Shown piece after piece: positions 8,021-17,132 of a stretch of 50,715 bases of DNA; position 1 is the first letter of the stretch, and every line of letters starts with the position of its first letter. A program made the translations under genes and the position numbers. Source of the DNA: Candidatus Binatia bacterium (GTDB taxonomy: Bacteria; Desulfobacterota; Binatia; UBA9968; JAJDTQ01); NCBI GenBank assembly GCA_022824205.1, contig JAJEAI010000052.1, forward strand, positions 1-50,715. The letters are read 5' to 3'. The notes beneath the pieces are model-generated. The model had not been told where the DNA came from. It searched no databases and saw only the letters and a list, made by a program, of their open reading frames with translations.

Positions 8021-10186
8021 TCATGGGGTGAGCGTTCTGGCAACACGGAATCCGTTGAAGTTCTCCCGGTACCCGGCGGAGTACCAGCTGCGATACGACG
8101 ACCGGAGGTACCTCGGTTTGCTGTACCAGGAGCCGCCGCGCACAACGCGTCTGCCGCAATCTCCTCCACTCGTCCAGGCACTCCCGTCATCCGGCGCCCC
8201 ACTATAGTCGCCGTGCCAACAGTCCTCTACCCACTCCCACACGTTCCCATGCACATCGTGCAATCCAAATCCATTCGCTCCAAAGCTCCCCACCCGTACC
8301 GTCCGCTCCCGATACTCACCCTTCGTGCCCGATCCATAACTGTAGTTCCCATCGTAGTTCGCCTGCTCCGTCGTAATCGTCCACCCATAATGAAACGGCC
8401 CCGTCGTCCCCGCTCGCGCCACGTACTCCCACTCCGCCTCGCTCAACAAACGGTACTCCTCCCCTGTCTTCCTCGATAGCCACTCCACATACCTCTTCGC
8501 ATCCTCCCAACTCACCTCGATCACAGGCCGCCTCCCGCGTCCCCACCCCTCATCTCCCGGCCAGTATCCTCCACACCCCCCGTCCGACACACACGCAGCC
8601 CATTCCTCGAACGTCACCTCGTACTTCCCAACCCCAAACGCCGCCCCGATCCGCACCCAGTGACGCGGTCCCTCGTCACTGCCCCTACCGGCCTCCCCCC
8701 TCAGCGATCCCATCATGTACTCCCCAGCAGGCACCACCACCATCTCCGGACATCCTTCGCAATCCCGAAACTCCCGCCCCGGACGCAAACGCTCCCGTTC
8801 GGCCAACTCCCGTGCCTTCCGTTCCGCCTCCGCCTTCTCCCGCGCCTTCCTCTCTCGTTCCGCCGCCTCCCGAGCCAACCGCTCCCGCTCCGCTTTCTCC
8901 TTCTCCGCTCGCGCCGCTTCCGCCCGCGCCACCTCCTCCCCAAGCGCCTTCAACGCCTCCGCCTGCTCTCCCGTCAGGTGCCCCGTCGCCGCCATCCCCT
9001 TCCCGTCCTGCCATTCCCTGATCGCGCCACGGGTCTTCTTCCCGAACAATCCGTCCGCGTACCCCACCCCGAGCCCCAACTCCGCCAACCCCCGCTGAAT
9101 CAGGACCCGTCCTGCACGGTCCAAACCCAACGCCTCCTCCACCGCCTCATGATCCGACACCTTCAATGCCGACACCCCTGGCGTCACCGGCCGTCCCGCC
9201 GCTCCGCCCGCCCCCGCCGTTCCCTCTCCCTTTCCCTTCACTTCTCCCGTTCCGCCCGTCGCCGCCCCCGACTCCGGCCGCCCAGGAAAACCCTCGCCTC
9301 CCGACACCGACGCCAACACCACTTCCCCTGATCCCATCAGGTTCGCCTTCTGCACCCGACGGTGCTTCCGCCGCGCCGCCCGCGTCATCCACCGGTCCAG
9401 GTACCCTTTCGCCTCCTCCGCCGTCACCTTCCCGTCCCTGTCCGCGTCCCCCTTGCCGTACAGCGCCTCCAGCAGGTGATGCGTGAACAGGCCGTGCTTC
9501 GCCTCGTCGTCCCACGACGCGATCTGCTCCCCGCTCGCCGCCGTCAACGACGTCACCTTCCCCGCCGCCGCCACGGGCAAGCTCGCCTTCACGAACACAG
9601 GACTCGCTGAACCGATCAGCCCTCCATCATTCGTCCCGCCCGAAAAACACGCGTCCAGAAACACCCGCACACTCCGCGCCTCCGCCAACTTCCCAAGGTT
9701 CTCGTACAACAGGTCGATCGGATACCCGTCGTCTTCCGCCGCCTTCGGATCCGCGTCCACCGGCAACAGGTACCCCCGCTTGTCCCGCTGCCCGGGAACC
9801 CCGTGCCCGGAGTAGAACACCACCACGTCCGACCCCCCCTCCGGGTGCAGGTAACTCCACAAAAGGCTCCCCAACGGATCGCTCCGCGTCCCCAGCGCGT
9901 CGAAAAGCTGCCGCCGCCGCGCGTCCCGCAGATCGATCACGTTCGCCGGATCGAATCCCAACACCCCCAGCACGTACCCCTTGAACGCATCCGCGTCCCG
10001 GTGCGCATACGTCACGTCCGGTACGTCCCGGTGCTCGTACTCCATGTTCCCGATGATCAACGCCACCCCGCGCGCGTTCCGAACCTCCGCCCATGCCACA
10101 CTATCCCCATGCATGCCCCACGGCGCGCCCGCCAATAACATCACCAACGCGACGGACACACATCGCGGCCAAAACGATCTTCTCAT
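8021..10186 (-). CDS. Secreted caspase-PGB-FGE protein (paralog 2, full length)
   Basis: 721 aa from MRRSFWPRCVSVALV, chosen because GGGAGGA precedes it. Signal peptide about 1-33. Peptidase C14 domain 36-290 with H128 (FYSGHGVPG) and C180 (LDACFSGG). EF-hand loop D247-E258 (DADRDGKVTAEE). Gly-rich linker about 300-335. PG_binding_1 about 355-415. Highly charged coiled coil 416-470. CxxC motif FRDCEGCP at 473-480. FGE-sulfatase domain 480-721 ending RVARTLTP. Residues 688-711 are the variable tip. It is the reference architecture for the family here. Expected location: periplasm or cell surface, bound to peptidoglycan. Residues about 562-682 are nearly identical to the paralog at 33700 although the rest is diverged, which indicates recombination. 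Confidence 0.92.
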   Translation of the reverse strand: MRRSFWPRCVSVALVMLLAGAPWGMHGDSVAWAEVRNARGVALIIGNMEYEHRDVPDVTYAHRDADAFKGYVLGVLGFDPANVIDLRDARRRQLFDALGTRSDPLGSLLWSYLHPEGGSDVVVFYSGHGVPGQRDKRGYLLPVDADPKAAEDDGYPIDLLYENLGKLAEARSVRVFLDACFSGGTNDGGLIGSASPVFVKASLPVAAAGKVTSLTAASGEQIASWDDEAKHGLFTHHLLEALYGKGDADRDGKVTAEEAKGYLDRWMTRAARRKHRRVQKANLMGSGEVVLASVSGGEGFPGRPESGAATGGTGEVKGKGEGTAGAGGAAGRPVTPGVSALKVSDHEAVEEALGLDRAGRVLIQRGLAELGLGVGYADGLFGKKTRGAIREWQDGKGMAATGHLTGEQAEALKALGEEVARAEAARAEKEKAERERLAREAAERERKAREKAEAERKARELAERERLRPGREFRDCEGCPEMVVVPAGEYMMGSLRGEAGRGSDEGPRHWVRIGAAFGVGKYEVTFEEWAACVSDGGCGGYWPGDEGWGRGRRPVIEVSWEDAKRYVEWLSRKTGEEYRLLSEAEWEYVARAGTTGPFHYGWTITTEQANYDGNYSYGSGTKGEYRERTVRVGSFGANGFGLHDVHGNVWEWVEDCWHGDYSGAPDDGSAWTSGGDCGRRVVRGGSWYSKPRYLRSSYRSWYSAGYRENFNGFRVARTLTP
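8024..8125 (-). repeat. DGR-like variable repeat B
   Basis: 34 codons before the stop. Variable codons are TAC AGC AAA, TAC, TAT, AGC TGG TAC, TAC and GAG AAC TTC AAC, set in the same invariant blocks as repeats A, D and E. Exceptions to pure adenine-directed change are TCG for GCG at codon 10, a third-base G in GAG at codon 21, and CGT for CGG at codon 27. Upstream DNA (8140-8492) is almost the same as in the gene at 33700, yet the repeat itself differs at most template-adenine codons. Confidence 0.8.
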
Positions 10187-10284
10187 CGCGTCCTCCCAAA
10201 TGTGCGCTCCGCCACTGACTCTCCGAATGGGCCTGCCATCCCGAAGTCGTACGTCCACGGGGGACCAATTGACGGAGTCCGCTC

Positions 10285-11016
10285 TCAGCCCGGCTTGCCG
10301 ATGGCAAAGCTTATCGTCAGCGACACCTGAATATCGAGCGAGCCCGCGGCCACCGGTACCGCTCCGAACGACTTATTCATCGCCATTCCCCGCTCCCAGT
10401 GCGGCGAGGATGGCATTATTTCCGAAATCCGAATGACCCGCCCCAGCGTGACGCCGGCCTCCTCGGCGTAAAGTGCAGCCTTGCTCCGGGCATCTACGAC
10501 GGCGCGACGGCGAGCTTGTTGCAGCAATGTCTCGCGATTGCTCACCGCGAAACGTATGTCGCCGATCTCGTTGGCGCCCACCGCGGCGAGCTTGTCCAGG
10601 AAATCTCCCAGTCCGTCGAGGTTTCGCAATTGGATGACAACCATGTTGGCCACGTTGTGACCGACGATCGCGGGCAAACCGGCGTCGTCGCGACTTTCCT
10701 CGAAAACCGGATGTATGGAAATACCACCGGTCTGTAGGTCCGCGGCGGCGATGCCGGACACCGCGGCAAGCGCGAGGATCTTCGCGACCGTTTCGTTGTT
10801 TTCCGCCAAGGCCGTAGCGACGCTCTCCGCGCGGCTGACGGCTCCTGCCGAAAAGATCGCCATGTCGGGTCGCGCTTCCACCGATCCAGTGCCATGCACG
10901 GTTATCGAAGGCATGTCCTCCGCGATGGCCGCCCGGCTGACCCAAAGCACCGCCAACACCAGCGCGAACAGCAGGGTTGCGTTGCGCGATCCCGGTATCA
11001 TCATGCGTACATTCAT
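10285..11016 (-). CDS. SIMPL (DUF541) domain periplasmic protein
   Basis: 243 aa from MNVRMMIPGS, with AGGAGG correctly spaced upstream. The N-terminal signal peptide ends near AAIAEDMPS. The SIMPL domain then begins with the typical strand ITVHGTGSVEARPDMAIFSAGAVS and ends SLTISFAIGKPG. The role of SIMPL proteins is poorly defined: members are linked to signalling, oxidative-stress protection or envelope assembly, and form periplasmic oligomers. It sits between the eroded caspase at 11212 and the intact one at 8021, so it may belong to the same transcription unit. Confidence 0.85.
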   Translation of the reverse strand: MNVRMMIPGSRNATLLFALVLAVLWVSRAAIAEDMPSITVHGTGSVEARPDMAIFSAGAVSRAESVATALAENNETVAKILALAAVSGIAAADLQTGGISIHPVFEESRDDAGLPAIVGHNVANMVVIQLRNLDGLGDFLDKLAAVGANEIGDIRFAVSNRETLLQQARRRAVVDARSKAALYAEEAGVTLGRVIRISEIMPSSPHWERGMAMNKSFGAVPVAAGSLDIQVSLTISFAIGKPG

Positions 11017-11103
11017 GATTGCCTCCTTCGACTCCGAACCGCTCACGCGGCGCTACGCGCAGGACGAACGGTCACACAGAGGCCGTAGGTTCGTGTTGGA
11101 GGC

Positions 11104-11156
11104 CACCCCGATGGAGATTTCCCAACCCACGTGCTCGCCCAAGACTCATGGGGTGA
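11104..11156 (-). pseudogene. Chimeric debris: EamA gene fragment next to a variable-repeat tail
   Basis: 11104-11143 matches 5020-5059 of the EamA gene at 33 of 40 positions and still encodes LGEHVGWEI. It abuts 11142-11156, a 15-nt exact copy of the end of the FGE gene at 5561-5575 (last codons, stop and first bases after it). The order caspase gene, repeat tail, EamA is the same as at 5403-7760. This looks like an eroded duplicate of that locus. The rest of 11017-11211 holds only the SIMPL ribosome-binding site and no recognisable gene. Confidence 0.6.
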
Positions 11157-11211
11157 AACCAGGAATACACCTTGACTCCGCCGCCTTCCTGTCCTACAAA
11201 CCAGGACCACC

Positions 11212-12138
11212 TCAATCTCCGGACTCAAGCACCGGCCGCGCCGCAAACCCGCCGTTCCGCGCGGCCGAAAGGACCACCTCCTCGCGCCCTTCCAGCGTCA
11301 CACGCTGGACCCGGAGATGTTGGCGCCGGACTGCCCGCGTCATGTGGTGATCGAGATAACGCTTGACCTCTGCGGCAGTCACCTGGCCGTCCCGATTCGC
11401 ATCAGCCTTGCCGTCGAGCGCATCCAGCAGGTGGTGGGTGAAAAAACCGTGTTGTGCATCCTCATCCCAGGACGCCACCTCCACTCCCGACACCGCGATC
11501 AACACCGTCAGCTTCTGCTTCATCGCCTCGGGCAGCGCCTTCCTCACAGCGAGCGGCCACCACGTATGAGGGGTCAGCACGCCATCGTGACTGCCGCCCG
11601 AGAAACCAGCGTCCACGAACACGCGCACAGACCGGGCCTCCTCGAGTTTCGACAGGTTCTCGTACAGGAGACTCAGGGGATAACCTTCGAATTCAGCAGC
11701 GTTCGGATCAACATCTACCGGCAAAAGATAATCGCGCCCGTCCGGCCCCGGCACTCCGTGTCCCGAATAGTAGACTACGACGTCCGAGCCGCCGCCCGGC
11801 TTGAGGCTGTGCCAGAGTACGCCCTCGCTCCTCCGCTCGGTGCCGAACATCGATTCCAGCGTCGCCCTATCCGCATCCCGCAGAACCATGACGTTGTCCG
11901 GGTTGTAGTCCAACACCTCCGTCACGAAGTGACGAAACGCGGCGGCGTCCCGGTGCGCGTACCTCGCGTCCGGAACACCCTTGCCCCGGTACTCTGCGTT
12001 GCCGATGATGACCGCCACCCCGTTGGGATCCGGTGCTTCCGCACCGACCGCCCCCACTCCGTGCAAACCCCACGGCACCGCCGCCAGAATAGCCACCAAG
12101 GCCACAACCACGCGCCCCAGCCTCAACGATCTCCGCAT
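11212..12138 (-). CDS. Secreted pseudo-caspase lacking the catalytic Cys (paralog 3)
   Basis: 308 aa from MRRSLRLGRVVVAL (GAGGAG upstream). Signal peptide about 1-33, then one peptidase C14 domain. H127 is kept in YYSGHGVPG, but the nucleophile position reads FVDAGFSGGS: G178 (GGT) replaces Cys, a one-base change from TGT. The EF-hand loop DANRDGQVTAAE is intact. The protein ends soon after the caspase fold (RPVLESGD), so the peptidoglycan-binding, coiled-coil and FGE parts are absent. It is probably inactive as a protease. It could be a regulator or decoy for the active paralogs, or a relic. The debris at 11104-11156 suggests a deletion removed its 3' part. Confidence 0.9.
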   Translation of the reverse strand: MRRSLRLGRVVVALVAILAAVPWGLHGVGAVGAEAPDPNGVAVIIGNAEYRGKGVPDARYAHRDAAAFRHFVTEVLDYNPDNVMVLRDADRATLESMFGTERRSEGVLWHSLKPGGGSDVVVYYSGHGVPGPDGRDYLLPVDVDPNAAEFEGYPLSLLYENLSKLEEARSVRVFVDAGFSGGSHDGVLTPHTWWPLAVRKALPEAMKQKLTVLIAVSGVEVASWDEDAQHGFFTHHLLDALDGKADANRDGQVTAAEVKRYLDHHMTRAVRRQHLRVQRVTLEGREEVVLSAARNGGFAARPVLESGD

Positions 12139-12298
12139 TGGCGCTCCTCATTTCTCGGGACTTCGCTTCCGCTCTACCCCCATTGGACAGAAGACAGCAT
12201 CTGCCGACGCGGGAACCACCGGAATCAGGCGCCTCCACGCCGGTCTCGGTACCGTGCATCTTGAGCCTTGAATCTGCGTCCAGCCTCGTTTCAGCATT

Positions 12299-13600
12299 TC
12301 AATCTGGTTGCAAGAGGATCGATTCCTGACTTTTTTCTCTCCTCTCCGAGCGCTCCTTTTCCGCCCTCCCCGCCTCCTCCAGTGCCTGCGCCTGCTCACC
12401 GGTCAGGTGACCGGTCGCTGCGAACCCCTTCTCATCCTGCCACGTCTTGATGGCGGTCCGCGTCTTCTTCCCGAACAATCCGTCGGCCGGTCCGGGTTCG
12501 AAATTCAATGATGCCAAGCCGCGCTGAATCAGAACCCGTGCCTGCCGGCCCAACCCCAACGCCTTCTCCACGGCCTCGTGATCCGGCATACGCGGGGTGG
12601 GTCGTGCAGGCGGGGCCACCACAGGAGTGCCGTCGCCAACCACGGGCTGTGGCCCGATCGAGGCAACTGGAGACGGCTCTTCCATCTGGAGGGCCGGACG
12701 TGGCACGAACCGGCCCTTTCGCGCCGTTGCCAATACCACGGCTTCGTCCCCGTTCAGCGTGGCATGCTGGAGCCGGCCGTACGTACGCCGCGCCGCCCGT
12801 GTCATGTGGTCGTCGAGATAATCCTTGACTTCCGCCGCGGTGACCGTGCCGTCCTGATCGGCGTCCCCCTTTCCGTGGAGCGCATCCAGGAGATGGTGTG
12901 TGAAGAGCCCGTGCCGCGCCGACCGGTCCCACGACGCCACCTCGGTACCCGACGACGCGGTCACCACCGTCATCTTCTTCATCGCCTCCGGCAATGCCGC
13001 CTTCACTTCCATGGGCGACGCCGAGTGCACCAGCATCCCCAGGTCGCTGCCACCGGAGAAACACGCGTCCACGAAGACCCGCACGGAGCGCGCCTCCTTG
13101 AGCTTCGACAGATTCTCGTAGAGCAAAGTCAGGGGATACCCGTTGATCTCGGCGGTGTCGGGATTGGCGTTCACCGGCAACAAGTAGCTGCGCTTGTCCT
13201 TCAGACCGGGGACACCGTGCCCCGAGTAGAACACCACGATATCCGAGCCTCCCTTGGGGTTGAGGTAGCGCCAGAGCAGGCCTTTGTAGCTGCGCTCGTT
13301 GCCGAACGCCGACTCCATTCCTGCCTGGTCCGCATCGCGCAGGTCGATGACGTTGTCGGGGTGGTAGCCCAATACCTCCAGCACGTAGTGCCGGAATGCG
13401 GCCGCGTCCCGGTGCGCGTAGCTGACCTCCGGGACTCGATCGTGCCGGTAGTTGGCATTGCCCACGATGACCGCCACCCCGTCAGGGTTCCGTACTTCTG
13501 CCGTGGTGGTCGGTACAACGCCAAGCAACACCAACAACAACGCCAGCACCACGGCGCCGGCGGTCCTCCCATCCTTCGTCATTCCTACGTCTGGTCTCAT
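12299..13600 (-). CDS. Secreted caspase-PGB protein without FGE domain (paralog 4)
   Basis: 433 aa from MRPDVGMTKD. A second Met at residue 7 also has a ribosome-binding site. A signal-peptide helix spans about 15-34. Peptidase C14 with H128 (FYSGHGVPG) and C180 (VDACFSGGS). EF-hand loop DADQDGTVTAAE. Pro-rich linker about 310-340. PG_binding_1 with DGLFGKKTRTAIKTWQ. It then stops a few residues into the charged coiled coil (RAEKERSERREKSQ), where paralogs continue to the FGE domain. Both catalytic residues are present, so it could act as a wall-bound protease without a recognition tip. It lies 46 nt after the stop of the 1153-aa paralog and is probably cotranscribed with it. Confidence 0.9.
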   Translation of the reverse strand: MRPDVGMTKDGRTAGAVVLALLLVLLGVVPTTTAEVRNPDGVAVIVGNANYRHDRVPEVSYAHRDAAAFRHYVLEVLGYHPDNVIDLRDADQAGMESAFGNERSYKGLLWRYLNPKGGSDIVVFYSGHGVPGLKDKRSYLLPVNANPDTAEINGYPLTLLYENLSKLKEARSVRVFVDACFSGGSDLGMLVHSASPMEVKAALPEAMKKMTVVTASSGTEVASWDRSARHGLFTHHLLDALHGKGDADQDGTVTAAEVKDYLDDHMTRAARRTYGRLQHATLNGDEAVVLATARKGRFVPRPALQMEEPSPVASIGPQPVVGDGTPVVAPPARPTPRMPDHEAVEKALGLGRQARVLIQRGLASLNFEPGPADGLFGKKTRTAIKTWQDEKGFAATGHLTGEQAQALEEAGRAEKERSERREKSQESILLQPD

Positions 13601-13646
13601 GTCCGTGCGTCCCCTTCGGCCCGGATTGCGGTCCCGCCAACCACCG

Positions 13647-16600
13647 CTACCGCGTCAGGCTCCGGGCGACGCGGAAGCCGATCTCGTCGTGTCGCTGGAT
13701 GAAGGTGAACCCGGTGAGATTGTCATAGCTGCGCAGTCCAGCGCGGAGCGCCGCCGGCCACTCGTTCCAGGAGCCGCCGCGGATCACGTGGGCGGAACAG
13801 ATCTGAGAGGAGGGAGACTGCCAAGCGCTCCCGTCGGACGGCACGCCGTCGTAGTTGTCCTTCCAGCAATCTTCCACCCACTCCCACACGTTGCCGTGCA
13901 CGTCGTACAAGCCGAATGCATTGGCCTCGAAGGACCCCACCGGCGCGGTCTTTTCGTCGTCCCAGCGGCTTCCGCAGCCGTCGCAGTTGGCCCTGCCCTT
14001 TCCGATCTGCTCTCCCCACCAGTACTCCGTGGTGGCGCCCGCCCGCGCCACGTACTCCCACTCCGCCTCGCTCAGCAACCGGTACGCTCTGCCCGTCTTG
14101 CGCGAGAGCCATTCCGTGTACGCCCTTGCCTGTCCCCAGGTTACTTCGACCACCGGACGCCGGCCCCGGCCCCAGTCGTAGTCCGACGGACGATGACCCT
14201 CGCACCCTCCATCCCGTACACAGGCGTCCCATTCGGCAAACGTCACCTCGTACTTGCCCACCGCGAGCGGTGAGGGGATGGTCACGCGGTGTTCCGGCCG
14301 CTCCGTCTCGCCGGCATCCTCCGAGCCCATGGTGAACGAACCCGAGGGCACGAACACCATCTCGGGACACAACCGGCAATCCTTGAACTCCTTCCCGTCC
14401 CGCATCAGCGTGTCGGCCTGGTCTTGCGTGAGGTATCCGGTCTGCTCCACGCCTCGCGCCTCCTGCCACGAGCGCAGCGCCGACCGGGTCCGTTCCGTGA
14501 ACCGCCCGTCCACCGTGCCCACGTCCATCCCCGACGACGCCAGGCTCTGCTCGATCTGCACCCTCTCCAGGGGCCTCATGGACACCCGCTGCTCGACCGC
14601 TATCGCCTGCCGTTCCACGGCCGCCGTGCGCAGACGCCGGACCTCGTTGACGTGACGGCCGTTGGGATGGGACCCGAGGTACGCGTCGTACGAAGCCGGC
14701 GTGTCCGCGGCCCGCGCCGAGTCGAACGCCCGGTGGTCCGCCATCAGGTTTTCCTTGCGCCGCCGCACTTCGGCGGAGTGGAGCCCGTCCGGGAATTTGA
14801 GTAGGTACACCTCGTAGGCCTCCACCGTGTCCTCCGTGCGCGCGAACTCTGCATGGTCCGCCGCCTCCTGCCGCAACCGCTGGCTCCGGCGCCGGGCCTC
14901 CTCCACGTACTTCCCGCGCGGCTGCGCCTTCGCATACTCCAGGTATCCCTGGGCGGTGTTCGTCGCCTCCGCCCGCGCGAACGCCGCGTCGTCCAACTCG
15001 AGCTCCCTCTTGCGCCCTCTTGCCTTTCGAACGTGCGCCCCGTTGGGCCGTCGGACGAGGTACTCGTGGTAGGCCGCCGCCGTGTCCCGCGAGCTTGCGT
15101 GTGCGAACGCCGCGTTGTCCGAGGCCACCGCCAGCAGCCTGTCCCTCCGGCGTTTCGCCTTGCCGGCGTGGCGCCCTTGCGGGTTGGCCTCCAGATACGC
15201 CCGGTACCCCGCCGCGGTGCCGTCTGATTCAGCCCGCGCAAACGCCGCGTCGTCCTGCAGGACGGCGATGCGCTGCTGCGCCTGGGTACGGTACTTGCCG
15301 TTCCGTTGAGAGGACAGGTACTTTGCGTACGCCACCACCGTATCGAGCCTCCTGGCCTCCTGGAACGCTGTCCGGTCCACCGCCTCCGCCACAAGCTCGC
15401 CCTTGCGGCGCTCCGCGGCCTTGAGGTGCCTTCCTTCGGGGTGTGCTTCGATGTAGGCCTGGAACGCCGCCACCGTACCTTCCGATTCCGCCCGCGCGAA
15501 CGCCTTGTTGTCCACCTCCAACTCGAGCGTGCGTATCCGCGCTTCGGACACGGAGACCCCTTCCGGGAACGCGGTCAGATACTCCTGGTACGACGCCAAC
15601 GTGTCCCGCGCCCGGGCGCGGGCAAATGCCTCGTTGTCCAGCTCTCCCATACGACCCCGTGCCTCGGCCCGATGCCCGCCCTCGGGGAAGGACGACAGGT
15701 ACTGCCGGTAGGCTTCGAGCGTATTCGCCTTGCGCACCTTCGCAAACGCCGCGTCGTCCTTCTGTTTCACCTTCAGCAGCCACTCCACGCTATCCTGGTA
15801 GTACAAGCCCTCGGCGCCGACGGCGGCCGCGTAACGGCTGAGAGTCGCGCCGGCTTCGCCCACGCGTCCCGTGTGGTACAGCGCCACGCCACGATAGTGT
15901 TCCATTTGTGCCGGGACGCTGACGCCCAGCTTGTCGAGCTGCGCCACGAAGCTCAGCACCGCCGAATAGTCCTTCTCGGCATGCGCCTTCACCGCTCCCG
16001 TCACGAGGATGTCCACCTCCAGCCTGCGGGCGGCGGCGTCCTTGGCGGACACCGCTCGATTCCGCGGACGTGCCCCCCGCGTTTCCCTCGGGCCGCGCGG
16101 GACGATTCCCGTGACATCGAGTGCGGGGCGAGCCGGGATGGTGCCGCCCGTCACGGAGGCTGCGAGCACGACGCCGTCGTCCCCGGCCAGGGTCGCGTAC
16201 TGATCCCGCCCGTAACGCCTGCGCGCCGCTTGGGTCATGTGCACGTCGAGATACTTCTTGACCTCCTGTGCGGTCACTTCGCCGTTTCCGTCCTCGTCTC
16301 CCTTGCCGTGAAGCGCATCCAGCAGGTGATGGGTGAAGAGTCCGTGTTTCGTCTTGTGGTCCCAGGACGCCACCTGCGCCTTCGACGCCGCGGTGAATAC
16401 CGTGAGCTTTCCCATCTCCTCCGGCAACTCTTCCCTGGGCGCGACATTGAGCGGCGATGCCGACCGTATCAGCATGTCCCTGTCGCCATCGCTTCCAGAA
16501 AAACAGGCATCCACGAAAACGCGGATGGAACGTGCCAATCCGATCTTCTCGAGACCCAGGAGATTCTTGTAAAGGCGGGCCATGGGATAGCCCGTGAGGT

Positions 16601-17108
16601 TCACCGCGTCCGGGTGCGCGTCCACGGGAAGCAGGTGACGCCGCATGTCCGGCAAGCTCGGCACGCCGTGGCCCGAGTAGAATACCACCACGTCCGATCC
16701 GAGCTGATGGAGAAAGCGCCACAGTTTGCTGCTCTTGTATGTCTGATCATTGCCGAAGATCTTCACCATGTCGTTGTGCGTGGCGTCCTTGACCTGGATG
16801 ATGTTCTCGGGGTCGTAGCCAAGCACCTCGACGACGTAGTGGCGAAACGCGTCGGCGTCACGATGCGCGTACTTGACCTCCGACGCCTCATGGTACTTGG
16901 AGTTGCTGACGATCACCGCAACTCCACGGGGATCCCGAATCTCGGCCCATGCGATGTCCCGACTCCCCGGTGACGCCACCAACAGCAGCAACGCCGCTCC
17001 CACGAAGACGAGACTGAGGCAACTCCGGCCGCGTGTGACCGCGGGAACCCCCGCAAGCCATGTTGCCGTCGTCCTCGCACGTCGTGCCGTATCAACTATC
17101 GCTCGCAT
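13647..17108 (-). CDS. Large secreted caspase-repeat-PGB-FGE protein (paralog 5)
   Basis: 1153 aa, the largest member. Signal peptide about 1-55. Peptidase C14 with H147 (FYSGHGVPS) and C202 (VDACFSGS). EF-hand loop 271-282 (DEDGNGEVTAQE). Residues about 452-830 form nine helical repeats of about 38-44 aa with the pattern AFARAxxxxTxxxYxxYLxxxPxGxHxxEAR, starting near 452, 491, 534, 579, 620, 664, 707, 753 and 793. This resembles TPR/SEL1-like scaffolds. PG_binding_1 about 845-903 and FGE-sulfatase about 906-1153. The C-terminus (GGSWNEWPAALRAG to GFRVARSLTR) lacks the shared variable-repeat sequence and the downstream hairpin, so it is not an active DGR target. GGGAGCAGGAAG precedes the start. 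It follows the DUF4384 gene by 24 nt. Confidence 0.92.
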   Translation of the reverse strand: MRAIVDTARRARTTATWLAGVPAVTRGRSCLSLVFVGAALLLLVASPGSRDIAWAEIRDPRGVAVIVSNSKYHEASEVKYAHRDADAFRHYVVEVLGYDPENIIQVKDATHNDMVKIFGNDQTYKSSKLWRFLHQLGSDVVVFYSGHGVPSLPDMRRHLLPVDAHPDAVNLTGYPMARLYKNLLGLEKIGLARSIRVFVDACFSGSDGDRDMLIRSASPLNVAPREELPEEMGKLTVFTAASKAQVASWDHKTKHGLFTHHLLDALHGKGDEDGNGEVTAQEVKKYLDVHMTQAARRRYGRDQYATLAGDDGVVLAASVTGGTIPARPALDVTGIVPRGPRETRGARPRNRAVSAKDAAARRLEVDILVTGAVKAHAEKDYSAVLSFVAQLDKLGVSVPAQMEHYRGVALYHTGRVGEAGATLSRYAAAVGAEGLYYQDSVEWLLKVKQKDDAAFAKVRKANTLEAYRQYLSSFPEGGHRAEARGRMGELDNEAFARARARDTLASYQEYLTAFPEGVSVSEARIRTLELEVDNKAFARAESEGTVAAFQAYIEAHPEGRHLKAAERRKGELVAEAVDRTAFQEARRLDTVVAYAKYLSSQRNGKYRTQAQQRIAVLQDDAAFARAESDGTAAGYRAYLEANPQGRHAGKAKRRRDRLLAVASDNAAFAHASSRDTAAAYHEYLVRRPNGAHVRKARGRKRELELDDAAFARAEATNTAQGYLEYAKAQPRGKYVEEARRRSQRLRQEAADHAEFARTEDTVEAYEVYLLKFPDGLHSAEVRRRKENLMADHRAFDSARAADTPASYDAYLGSHPNGRHVNEVRRLRTAAVERQAIAVEQRVSMRPLERVQIEQSLASSGMDVGTVDGRFTERTRSALRSWQEARGVEQTGYLTQDQADTLMRDGKEFKDCRLCPEMVFVPSGSFTMGSEDAGETERPEHRVTIPSPLAVGKYEVTFAEWDACVRDGGCEGHRPSDYDWGRGRRPVVEVTWGQARAYTEWLSRKTGRAYRLLSEAEWEYVARAGATTEYWWGEQIGKGRANCDGCGSRWDDEKTAPVGSFEANAFGLYDVHGNVWEWVEDCWKDNYDGVPSDGSAWQSPSSQICSAHVIRGGSWNEWPAALRAGLRSYDNLTGFTFIQRHDEIGFRVARSLTR

Positions 17109-17132
17109 CTTCCTGCTCCCTCGGTTACTCCC

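Noticed and set aside
8021..10258. Upstream start codons for several caspase genes (10258, 8159, 26441, 36057)
   Set aside because: The extra N-termini run into neighbouring genes or leaders and hide the signal peptide; internal starts have good ribosome-binding sites.
13515..13560. A run of AAC-like triplets that could be a DGR template repeat
   Set aside because: It encodes part of the signal-peptide helix of paralog 4 on the other strand and lacks the invariant blocks of the variable repeats.
13647..17108. FGE domains as genuine formylglycine-generating enzymes activating sulfatases
   Set aside because: No sulfatase gene in the window, and fusion to caspase and PG-binding domains with variable tips fits the CLec-type ligand-binding use of this fold.
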